Positions 17,938 through 25,901 of a stretch of 36,771 bases of DNA are shown in pieces. The DNA is from Lawsonella clevelandensis (GTDB taxonomy: Bacteria; Actinomycetota; Actinomycetes; Mycobacteriales; Mycobacteriaceae), in NCBI RefSeq assembly GCF_003241315.1, contig NZ_QFOZ01000006.1, forward strand, positions 1-36,771. Reading direction: 5' to 3'. Numbering within the stretch: the first letter of the stretch is position 1; every line of letters starts with the position of its first letter. The position numbers were made by a program, and so were the translations under genes. The notes below the pieces were generated by a model that did not search any database, was not told the DNA's origin, and saw nothing but the letters and a program-made list of their open reading frames with translations.

Positions 17938-17990
17938 AATAGTGTCGGATTCTGCTGACCGAAGTGATCGCCCCATAAGCCCACGAAAAA

Positions 17991-18017
17991 ACCCTGCGGT
18001 TTCTTTACCCGCAGGGT
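17991..18017 (-). terminator. Intrinsic terminator / candidate attenuator upstream of infC
   Basis: On the minus strand the perfect 9-bp stem ACCCTGCGG/CCGCAGGGT encloses a nine-base loop and runs directly into TTTTTT. This is a complete intrinsic terminator. It sits 65 bases before the infC start and about 155 bases after a promoter-like element, so it may act as an attenuator for infC-rpmI-rplT as well as a stop for uvrA read-through. Confidence 0.85.
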
Positions 18018-18031
18018 CCATCGAACGTCAT
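18005..18031 (-). other. Candidate nine-codon leader ORF inside the infC attenuator
   Basis: ATG at 18031 opens a frame encoding MTFDGPCG and ends at TAA (18007-18005). The last codons (GGA CCC TGC GGG) form the 5' arm of the terminator hairpin and the stop lies in its loop, so a ribosome on this frame would keep the hairpin open. Ribosome-site support is weak (GCGGA shortly upstream). Translation is inferred, not shown. Confidence 0.35.
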
Positions 18032-18179
18032 TATTCCGCTACGCACCAAACAGTACGCCTAGGAAACCTAACGAACCAGGAAACAATTAGGATTAAACCT
18101 AACGTCGACTGGTGGGATGGAACTCCACTTACTTCTGGAATAGTCTTCTGAAGTACTATTTCAGACGGTCTTGCTAGTA

Positions 18180-18208
18180 ATCCTACTGGAAAGACCGAAG
18201 ATTACCAA
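18180..18208 (-). promoter_or_regulatory. Candidate infC operon promoter
   Basis: On the minus strand a -35 TTGGTA (18208-18203), a 17-base spacer and a -10 TAGGAT (18185-18180) fit the actinobacterial housekeeping pattern well. It lies just beyond the uvrA stop. The transcript would start near 18173 and carry a leader of about 245 bases before infC. Confidence 0.55.
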
Positions 18209-18234
18209 GTCACCCCAGAGGAACACCTCTACAG

Positions 18235-21093
18235 TTACTTCGCGAATATCTCCGCAAGAAACTGCCCTGTAAAGGATTCCGGAACACGAGCAACATCTTC
18301 TGGAGTGCCAGCCGCAACCACACGACCGCCTCCAGAGCCACCCTCCGGACCAAGATCAATAACCCAATCTGCCGACTTAATGACATCGAGATTGTGTTCA
18401 ATAACGATAACGGTATTCCCTTTGTCTACCAGTCCATTAAGAACCTCAAGAAGCTTGCGGACATCTTCAAAATGTAGACCAGTAGTTGGCTCATCCAAGA
18501 TGTACACCGTTCTACCCGTGGAACGTTTCTGCAGTTCAGTAGCTAATTTGACGCGTTGTGCCTCACCACCAGAAAGAGTGGTTGCAGGTTGTCCTAGGCG
18601 AACATAGCCAAGTCCCACATCAACTAGTGTCTGTAAATAACGATGAATACTAGTGATGGGTTTAAAAAACTCTGCCGCCTCCACAATAGGCATATCGAGT
18701 ACTTCGGCAATGTTCTTACCCTTGTACCGCACTTCTAGAGTTTCTCGGTTGTAGCGCTGCCCATGGCACACTTCGCAGGGAACATAGACGTCCGGAAGGA
18801 AGTTCATCTCAATCTTGATTGTTCCGTCACCATGACAAGCCTCGCACCGGCCTCCCTTCACATTGAAGGAGAAGCGACCAGCCTTGTATCCACGCATCTT
18901 TGCATCAGGAGTAGCCGCAAAAAGATTCCGGATCTTATCGAAAACACCAGTGTATGTAGCGGGATTCGAACGCGGCGTCCGTCCAATAGGAGACTGATCT
19001 ACCTGCACGAGTTTATCGAGATACTCCAGCCCTTCAATTCGCTTGTGAGAACCTGGAACCTGCCGTGCACGGTTGAGGTCATTTGCCAATGAAGTCGCCA
19101 AAATATCATTGACTAATGTAGATTTACCAGACCCAGAAACACCTGTGACACAAGTAAATACACCTAATGGAAACTCCACATCAATATGCTGAAGATTATT
19201 CTCCCGCGCATCCACAACTTTCAAAACACGCTCTGAATCTACCGGACGACGTACTGCCGGAACGGCTATTGAACGACGACCGGAAAGATACGCGCCAGTA
19301 AGGGAATTCTCTACCTTCAAAAGGCCATCATAAGAACCTGAATAGATAACTTCCCCACCGAATTCACCAGCTCCTGGACCTATATCAACAATCCAGTCCG
19401 ACTCCTGCATAGTCTCTTCATCGTGCTCCACCACAATGAGAGTATTTCCGAGGTCCCGCAAGCGTTTTAGAGTAGCGATTAGTTTACGATTATCACGCTG
19501 ATGCAAACCAATAGAGGGCTCATCAAGCACATACAGCACACCAGCTAAACCCGAACCAATTTGTGTTGCTAACCGGATACGTTGTGCCTCACCGCCGGAC
19601 AAACTAGCCGCTGGACGAGAAAGCGTTAAATAATTCAATCCGACATCAAGAAGGAATTGCAGACGTGCACGTACTTCCTTAAGAATACTTTTGGCAATAG
19701 CAGCTTCCCGAGTGCCAAGACGAAGATGGTTCACTACTTCCAAACAGTCAGAGATAGAAAGATCCGTTATCTCTGAAATGTTGAATTCGCGGCCATCCTC
19801 CGTTGCCAAAGTAACAGCAAGAATTTCTGGACGCAGTCGACGACCATGGCACGTCTCACAAGGAACAGGTCTCATGAATGACTGATAGCGCTCTTTGAGA
19901 CTCTCCGACTCTGTGTATTCCACCTTACGATTAATGTACGGAATAACACCTTCAAAAGGCGCTGTGTAACTACGGCGGCGTCCAAAACGATTCTTGTAGC
20001 TCACATGTACTTCATGAGATGACCCATAAAGCACGGCTTTACGTTGCGCAGCCGTGAGCTTATCCCACGGAGTATCCATGGAAAACCCCATGGCATCCGC
20101 CAAACCACTCAATAACTTTTGGAAATAACTTTGGTTAGAGCCATACGCCCATGGAAGAACTGCCCCCTCAGCCAGGCTCTTATCCCCATCCTGGACGATA
20201 AGCTCCGGATCGAGTTTCATGTGCGACCCTAACCCATCACAATCTGGGCACGCACCATAGGGAGAGTTAAAAGAAAAAGAACGCGGCTCTAATTCATCAA
20301 TTTCCAAACGATGACCATTCGGGCACGCCATCTTTTCCGAAAAGCGCATCACCCGATCCGGATCATCCTCCGACCTATCAACACATTCGATAACGACAAT
20401 GCCATCAGCAAGCTGCAGAGCTGTTTCTACAGAATCTGTAAGACGCTGCTTCGCCGACGCCTTCACCATAAGACGATCGACAACAACGTCAATATCATGC
20501 TTCTCTTGTTTCTTTAAAGTAGGAGGATCACTCAATGGATAGACTGAACCATCCACCCGGACACGAGCAAAACCCTCCCCCTGTAGTCGGCTGAAAAGAT
20601 CCTGAAACTCGCCTTTTCGAGTTCGTACAACCGGAGCAAGAACTTGAAACTTCTCTCGCTCCGGTAACGCAAGAATCTGATCCACGATCTGCTGCGGTGT
20701 TTGTCGAGAAATCACTGCCCCGCATACTGGACAATGCGCAGTACCGGCACGCGCATAAAGTAAGCGGGAATAGTCATAGATTTCGGTAATGGTTCCAACT
20801 GTGGATCGCGGATTACGGTTAGTTGATTTTTGATCGATGGAAACAGCCGGCGACAAGCCCTCAATAATTTCTACATCTGGCTTATCCATTTGCCCAAGGA
20901 ACTGCCGTGCATAGGCAGAAAGCGATTCCACATAGCGACGTTGTCCCTCCGCGAAAATAGTGTCGAAAGCAAGCGATGACTTCCCGGATCCAGAAAGCCC
21001 CGTGAAACAGATAAAAGCATCACGAGGTAAATCGAGGTCAACACCCTTGAGATTATGCTCCCGTGCACCACGCACGACCAGGCGCTCCGCCAT
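18235..21093 (-). CDS. uvrA: Excinuclease ABC subunit A
   Basis: This damage-recognition ATPase of nucleotide excision repair loads UvrB. The 952-residue product is a double ABC ATPase: first Walker A TGLSGSGKSS at 31-40 and second GVSGSGKSTLVND; two ABC signatures LSGGEAQR; and zinc-binding pairs, including CPDC and the C-terminal CEAC/CEVC module. The ATG at 21093 has AAGGAG five bases upstream. Its start faces helD across 191 bases. No clear LexA box was found upstream. Confidence 0.98.
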   Translation of the reverse strand: MAERLVVRGAREHNLKGVDLDLPRDAFICFTGLSGSGKSSLAFDTIFAEGQRRYVESLSAYARQFLGQMDKPDVEIIEGLSPAVSIDQKSTNRNPRSTVGTITEIYDYSRLLYARAGTAHCPVCGAVISRQTPQQIVDQILALPEREKFQVLAPVVRTRKGEFQDLFSRLQGEGFARVRVDGSVYPLSDPPTLKKQEKHDIDVVVDRLMVKASAKQRLTDSVETALQLADGIVVIECVDRSEDDPDRVMRFSEKMACPNGHRLEIDELEPRSFSFNSPYGACPDCDGLGSHMKLDPELIVQDGDKSLAEGAVLPWAYGSNQSYFQKLLSGLADAMGFSMDTPWDKLTAAQRKAVLYGSSHEVHVSYKNRFGRRRSYTAPFEGVIPYINRKVEYTESESLKERYQSFMRPVPCETCHGRRLRPEILAVTLATEDGREFNISEITDLSISDCLEVVNHLRLGTREAAIAKSILKEVRARLQFLLDVGLNYLTLSRPAASLSGGEAQRIRLATQIGSGLAGVLYVLDEPSIGLHQRDNRKLIATLKRLRDLGNTLIVVEHDEETMQESDWIVDIGPGAGEFGGEVIYSGSYDGLLKVENSLTGAYLSGRRSIAVPAVRRPVDSERVLKVVDARENNLQHIDVEFPLGVFTCVTGVSGSGKSTLVNDILATSLANDLNRARQVPGSHKRIEGLEYLDKLVQVDQSPIGRTPRSNPATYTGVFDKIRNLFAATPDAKMRGYKAGRFSFNVKGGRCEACHGDGTIKIEMNFLPDVYVPCEVCHGQRYNRETLEVRYKGKNIAEVLDMPIVEAAEFFKPITSIHRYLQTLVDVGLGYVRLGQPATTLSGGEAQRVKLATELQKRSTGRTVYILDEPTTGLHFEDVRKLLEVLNGLVDKGNTVIVIEHNLDVIKSADWVIDLGPEGGSGGGRVVAAGTPEDVARVPESFTGQFLAEIFAK

Positions 21094-21239
21094 CTATGCT
21101 CCTTCTTCACGTTTCTCTATTTATGGTAATGACATCGTCAACCGCAGCCCTGGTGTATTCGCTTACAGCCCACACACAGCCCCTATTACACAGCCTGACA
21201 TGATTGTTCTGTAGAGGGAAAATCATTCTATTTCTGGAA

Positions 21240-21257
21240 TAATGGTGTACCCCATTA
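21240..21257. repeat. Inverted repeat upstream of helD
   Basis: TAATGG and CCATTA (6 bp arms) are separated by TGTACC, ending 27 bases before the helD GTG. A second pair, ATGATT/AATCAT, lies just upstream (about 21200-21226). This could be an operator in the uvrA-helD intergenic region. A helD core promoter was not convincingly located; TTGTTC followed 17 bases later by TCTATT is the best candidate. Confidence 0.35.
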
Positions 21258-21284
21258 CTTAATTTTTCTGTTAGGAGTGTTTAC

Positions 21285-23639
21285 GTGCCGGTTCCTCTCC
21301 CCCTGCCCGATTCGTGGGAAGCCGAAGAACAGCACTTAGCCGCAGTCTATCAACTAGCTGAGGCAGAACGTGCCGCAGCGGTGGCGAAATTACAGTCTGT
21401 TATGGCGCAGTCGGGTGGCACTCCACAAGCGAGGAGTGAACGGGAATCATATAACGCTCTCTATACGTCACAGATTCGTGCCATTGATGAATCGCAGGCT
21501 GGACTGTGTTTTGGGCGTATTGATATCGTGCCTGCCGCTATTGATAATTCTCAAGGGGAAGCGGAAGCTACTCGTTACATCGGCCGGATGGGTTTACTAG
21601 ATACTCACCACGACTGCACACCAGTATTAGTAGATTGGCGAGCTCCCCTAGCCCGCCCATATTATTTAGCGACAACGGCGCGCCCTGAAGGAGTATGGCG
21701 GCGGCGCACTATCCATTCACTTGGACAGAATCTGACTTCCCTGTCGGATGAATTTCTCACCCATGGAGAAACCCCCGCTGGCTATCCTGATCCGCACAAC
21801 ACTACTGAAGGAGTGGCCTCTGAATCCGCTCTTCTGCAAGCCCTCAACGCCCCTCGTAGCGACTACATGACAGATATCGTTGCTACTATCCAACGCGAAC
21901 AAGACGAAATCATCCGGTGTGAGCATCGTGGCGTTGTTGTCGTAGAAGGTGGACCTGGTACTGGCAAAACAGCAGTTGCGCTGCATCGGGCAGCTTATCT
22001 TCTCTACACATTCCGCACGGTACTGGAACACTCTGGTGTCCTCATTATTGGGCCGAATGATACTTTCCTCCGCTACATTAACCATGTTCTTCCTTCTCTG
22101 GGAGAAACTGGCGTTGTTTTAATGACATTGGGCGATATGTTTCCGGGAATAACTGCGCGTGCTGACGATAGCCTGCCAGCCCAGGAAATAAAGGGATCAC
22201 TGCTGATGGTGGATATTATTAAGCAGGCTATCCGCGCCTGGCAGACAGTTTTAGCAGAGCCCGTTACCATTCGCGTTGATGGCACCCCATTCGCAGTTAC
22301 TCCACAAATGACACGACGCGCCCGCGGACGGGCACGTGCCAGCCGTCGCCCGCATAATCGTGCCCGCCAAATTTTCCACGATAAGCTCGTAGAAGAAATT
22401 GTGAATGCCTATGCTGCGGAAATTGGTACTGATCCAACGCAGCCGGATCGTCCTGGTCTCCTGTTGTCCGCATCTGATTACGCTGACCTTACTGAAGATC
22501 TTTTGAATTCTCCTGAGGTGCAAGCACTTGTAGAAGACAATTGGCCTATCCTTACCGCTCCACAAGTAGTAGAACGTTTACTAACAGATCGCCGGCATCT
22601 AGAGGAAGCAAGCCACACTATATTGTCAGACGACGATGTGGACTATCTTCTACGTGCCAAAGATAGTCCGTTTACTGTTCCCGATGTGCCGCTACTTGAT
22701 GAAGCAGCCGAGCAGCTGGGCCGTCCACCACGGCCGCGGAAAGCTACCGCCGGAGGTGAAAATTGGCAGCAGATGGTGGAAGACGCACAGGACGCTCTCG
22801 ATATTCTCAAAGCCTCTGCATCTATGGAGTTCGAGGACGAATCAGACAGTGAAATTCTTGCTGCCTACGACATTATTGATGCGCATCATCTTGCTGACCG
22901 CCATTCCCATCAAGAATTTCTGACGACAGCAGAACGTGCCGCACAGGATCGCGAATGGGCATTCGGACACGTCATTATTGATGAGGCACAAGAGCTTTCC
23001 CCTATGGCGTGGCGAATGGTGATGCGCCGCTCCCCCAACCGCTGGATGACAATTGTCGGCGATACTGCACAGACATCTAATCCGGCAGGAGTGGAACGTT
23101 GGGAGGATGCTCTCTCCCCCTATGTGAAAAACCGTTGGCGCTCTTTCACACTGTCCGTTAACTACCGCACACCTGCCCAAATTATGGAGGCAAGCAGTGG
23201 CGTGCTAGCGGAGATTAACCCTACCGCACAGCAGCCCCGCTCTATTCGCAGATCCGCTTACGATGTGGAACTTATTGATCGCGCTGATAATACTTGGCTA
23301 GTGGTGCTCCAACAGACTGTTCACCACATGCAAAACTTTCATCCTGGCGAAAAACGAACCTGCGGTATTCTTGTCTCCCCTGCCGTTATGGGTGACCTGC
23401 AAGCAGTAATGGACACAACAATACTAGACAGAACAGTGCTAGATGCAGCAGTCTCACTAGTGCAGGATGCTAAAGGACTTGAATTCGATTACGTGATTAT
23501 TGCAGACCCAGTTGGAATGGTGGAAGCGTCGCCGCAAGGCCTCAATGATCTTTTTGTGGCTATGACACGGGCTACCCAGGCACTCGCTATTGTGCACGAT
23601 GGTGCTGTCCCCTATTGCCTATCTGACTTGGTGGAGTAA
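21285..23639 (+). CDS. helD: HelD-like superfamily 1 ATPase (RNA polymerase recycling factor)
   Basis: HelD proteins push into the RNA polymerase channels, release stalled complexes and recycle the enzyme; some actinobacterial members (HelR) give rifampicin tolerance. The 784-residue product has an N-terminal coiled-coil arm (about 10-70), the HelD-specific VDWRAPLARPYY block (116-127), Walker A GGPGTGKT (222-229), Walker B DEAQELSP, motif III GDTAQTSN, and C-terminal motifs VQDAKGLEFDYVII and VAMTRATQALAI. The short N-terminal arm fits the mycobacterial class. It starts with GTG at 21285, with AGGAG 7 bases upstream. It lies between uvrA (divergent) and uvrB (convergent, 8 bases apart). Plain UvrD/PcrA is excluded by the DWRAP block. 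Confidence 0.9.
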   Translation: MPVPLPLPDSWEAEEQHLAAVYQLAEAERAAAVAKLQSVMAQSGGTPQARSERESYNALYTSQIRAIDESQAGLCFGRIDIVPAAIDNSQGEAEATRYIGRMGLLDTHHDCTPVLVDWRAPLARPYYLATTARPEGVWRRRTIHSLGQNLTSLSDEFLTHGETPAGYPDPHNTTEGVASESALLQALNAPRSDYMTDIVATIQREQDEIIRCEHRGVVVVEGGPGTGKTAVALHRAAYLLYTFRTVLEHSGVLIIGPNDTFLRYINHVLPSLGETGVVLMTLGDMFPGITARADDSLPAQEIKGSLLMVDIIKQAIRAWQTVLAEPVTIRVDGTPFAVTPQMTRRARGRARASRRPHNRARQIFHDKLVEEIVNAYAAEIGTDPTQPDRPGLLLSASDYADLTEDLLNSPEVQALVEDNWPILTAPQVVERLLTDRRHLEEASHTILSDDDVDYLLRAKDSPFTVPDVPLLDEAAEQLGRPPRPRKATAGGENWQQMVEDAQDALDILKASASMEFEDESDSEILAAYDIIDAHHLADRHSHQEFLTTAERAAQDREWAFGHVIIDEAQELSPMAWRMVMRRSPNRWMTIVGDTAQTSNPAGVERWEDALSPYVKNRWRSFTLSVNYRTPAQIMEASSGVLAEINPTAQQPRSIRRSAYDVELIDRADNTWLVVLQQTVHHMQNFHPGEKRTCGILVSPAVMGDLQAVMDTTILDRTVLDAAVSLVQDAKGLEFDYVIIADPVGMVEASPQGLNDLFVAMTRATQALAIVHDGAVPYCLSDLVE

Positions 23640-23647
23640 GACGGCGA

Positions 23648-25849
23648 CTACTCGATACCAGCTTCTTTCATATGCCGTACTTCTCGTTTGAGGTCAGCAA
23701 TTTCGTCACGCAAGCGCGCTGCCACCTCGAATTGGAGATCCCTTGCTGCCGTAGCCATTTGCTCGGTAAGTTCAGCGATAAGAGCTTCCATACGCTTCCG
23801 CGGCATGTGTGCAGTATCCAAGTTTTCTAGACCTGGTACAGCCACTGTCCCAACAGACGATCCTTGCTTTCCGCCTGTACCCAATTTGCCACGCTGTGCA
23901 TGTTGTTGCGTGCGAGCCGCCAGACGCGAGCCTTTCTTCATCTCGTGAGCTGCTGTTTCGGTGTTCTCATCGAGATCATCATAAAGCTCATCCAAGATGT
24001 CAGTAATCTGTTTACGAAGTGGCTGCGGATCAATCCCGTGTTCTTCGTTATACGCAATCTGCTTGGCGCGACGTCTTTCAGTTTCGTCGATCGCGTCCCG
24101 CATGGAATCCGTGATGGAATCGGCATACATGTGTACTTCGCCGCTGACGTTACGGGCAGCACGGCCAATCGTCTGGATGAGCGATGTACGGGAACGGAGG
24201 AACCCTTCCTTATCCGCATCAAGAATTGCAACGAGAGAGACTTCCGGAAGGTCCAGACCTTCACGGAGAAGGTTGATACCGACGAGTACATCGTAGGATC
24301 CCAGCCGCAGTTGGCGCAGTAGCTCTACCCGCCGCAGCGTATCAATATCAGAGTGTAGATAGCGTACGCGAACTCCTCGTTCCAACAGGTAATCAGTGAG
24401 GTCTTCCGCCATTTTTTTAGTCAGAGTTGTGACAAGAACACGCTCATTCTTCGCTGTACGCTCCCGGATTTCACCTAGGAGGTCATCAATCTGACCCTTT
24501 GTGGGTTTCACTATGACCTTGGGGTCCACCAAACCGGTGGGGCGAATAACCTGCTCTACGACTTCTCCATGGGCTGCTTCCAACTCATAAGAACCGGGGG
24601 TAGCAGACATGTACACTGTCTGTCCCACCCGTGCTTCAAACTCATCAAACGTTAGCGGGCGGTTATCGAGAGCAGAAGGAAGACGAAAACCATATTCAAC
24701 AAGGTTACGTTTCCGGCTCATATCCCCCTCGAACATGCCACCAATCTGCGGCACCGTAACGTGTGACTCATCGATGATGGTAAGGAAATCCTCTGGGAAA
24801 TAGTCTAGCAATGTAGCAGGTGGCGTACCGGGGCCGCGTCCATCAATATGACGGGAATAGTTCTCAATACCGGAGCAGAACCCCATTTGCTCCATCATTT
24901 CAATATCGTAGGTGGTACGCATACGCAGCCGCTGCGCCTCCAACAACTTTCCAGCTGTCTCTAACTGCTGTAAACGAGAATCGAGTTCCTTTTGGATACT
25001 CGCAATAGCCTCTTTCATTCGCTCTGGACTGGCGACATAATGCGTCGCGGGGAAAATATGCAGTTCATCAACGGGACGAACAATATCGCCGGTAAGCGGG
25101 TTGAGATAGTAGAGCCCATCAATTTCATCCCCGAAAAACTCAATGCGGACGGCAAGTTCTTCATAGGCGGGAATGATGTCAATCGTGTCACCTTTCACAC
25201 GGAAAACTCCGCGACTAAAAGCGATATCGTTGCGGTCATACTGGATTTCCACCAGGAGTTTAATGAACTCGTCACGGTCGAGCTCATCCCCTACCCGGAG
25301 AAGAATTGAGCGATCCAAATAGGACTGTGGTGTACCCAAACCGTAGATACACGACACAGAAGCAACGACGACAACATCGCGACGTGACAGCAAACTCATC
25401 GTTGCGGAGTGACGTAAACGTTCTACGTCCTCATTTATAGACGAGTCTTTTTCTATATAAGTATCCGTCTGGGCGATATAAGCTTCCGGCTGATAATAGT
25501 CGTAATAAGAAACAAAGTACTCAACTGCGTTGTGCGGCAACAATGTCCGAAGTTCATTAGCAAGCTGCGCTGCCAAAGTCTTATTAGGAGCCATTACTAG
25601 TGTAGGGCGTTGCACTTGTTCAATAAGCCAGGCTGCAGTGGCAGATTTACCTGTACCTGTAGCACCCATCAACACAATGTCGTTATCGCCACGGTTAATA
25701 CGCCGGGCAAGTTCTGCAATAGCAGTAGGTTGATCGCCTGCAGGTTGAAAAGGACTTTCTACCTTAAAAGGTTTAGTAGTGCGCAGGATTTCACCGACAG
25801 GACGATAACCAGCCTCAGGTAGATCCGGATGCTCAGTCGCGAAAGCCAC
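23648..25849 (-). CDS. uvrB: Excinuclease ABC subunit B
   Basis: It verifies DNA damage and recruits UvrC in nucleotide excision repair. The 733-residue product has Walker A GATGTGKS (62-69), the beta-hairpin region with EYFVSYYDYYQPEAYI, helicase motifs such as YMSATPGSYE and TLTKKMAEDLTDYL, and a C-terminal UVR domain (about 690-728) for UvrC/UvrA contact. It is somewhat longer than the usual 660-700, with extra residues before the UVR domain, as in other actinobacteria. It starts with GTG at 25849, with GGAAGGAAG upstream. It converges with helD. Confidence 0.98.
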   Translation of the reverse strand: MAFATEHPDLPEAGYRPVGEILRTTKPFKVESPFQPAGDQPTAIAELARRINRGDNDIVLMGATGTGKSATAAWLIEQVQRPTLVMAPNKTLAAQLANELRTLLPHNAVEYFVSYYDYYQPEAYIAQTDTYIEKDSSINEDVERLRHSATMSLLSRRDVVVVASVSCIYGLGTPQSYLDRSILLRVGDELDRDEFIKLLVEIQYDRNDIAFSRGVFRVKGDTIDIIPAYEELAVRIEFFGDEIDGLYYLNPLTGDIVRPVDELHIFPATHYVASPERMKEAIASIQKELDSRLQQLETAGKLLEAQRLRMRTTYDIEMMEQMGFCSGIENYSRHIDGRGPGTPPATLLDYFPEDFLTIIDESHVTVPQIGGMFEGDMSRKRNLVEYGFRLPSALDNRPLTFDEFEARVGQTVYMSATPGSYELEAAHGEVVEQVIRPTGLVDPKVIVKPTKGQIDDLLGEIRERTAKNERVLVTTLTKKMAEDLTDYLLERGVRVRYLHSDIDTLRRVELLRQLRLGSYDVLVGINLLREGLDLPEVSLVAILDADKEGFLRSRTSLIQTIGRAARNVSGEVHMYADSITDSMRDAIDETERRRAKQIAYNEEHGIDPQPLRKQITDILDELYDDLDENTETAAHEMKKGSRLAARTQQHAQRGKLGTGGKQGSSVGTVAVPGLENLDTAHMPRKRMEALIAELTEQMATAARDLQFEVAARLRDEIADLKREVRHMKEAGIE

Positions 25850-25901
25850 GCTATCTTCCTTCCCTATTACAGTAGAAAAGCCTTGCTGCGCTACGTGTTA
25901 C

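Larger units (their letters stand above)
17927..18234 (-). other. infC leader region between uvrA and infC
   Basis: This gene-free stretch holds, in order of transcription, a promoter-like pair at 18208-18180, a leader of about 245 bases with two copies of CGTTAGGTTT in inverted-repeat settings (18105-18088 and 18076-18059), a nine-codon micro-ORF (18031-18005), a GC-rich hairpin with a T6 tail (18017-17986), and the infC ribosome site. The hairpin could end uvrA transcripts, attenuate infC transcripts, or both. Confidence 0.7.

Noticed and set aside
21094..21284. LexA (SOS) box or PafBC-type promoter for uvrA
   Set aside because: No GAAC-N4-GTTC palindrome was found, and TGTCAGGC lacks a -10 at the proper distance.
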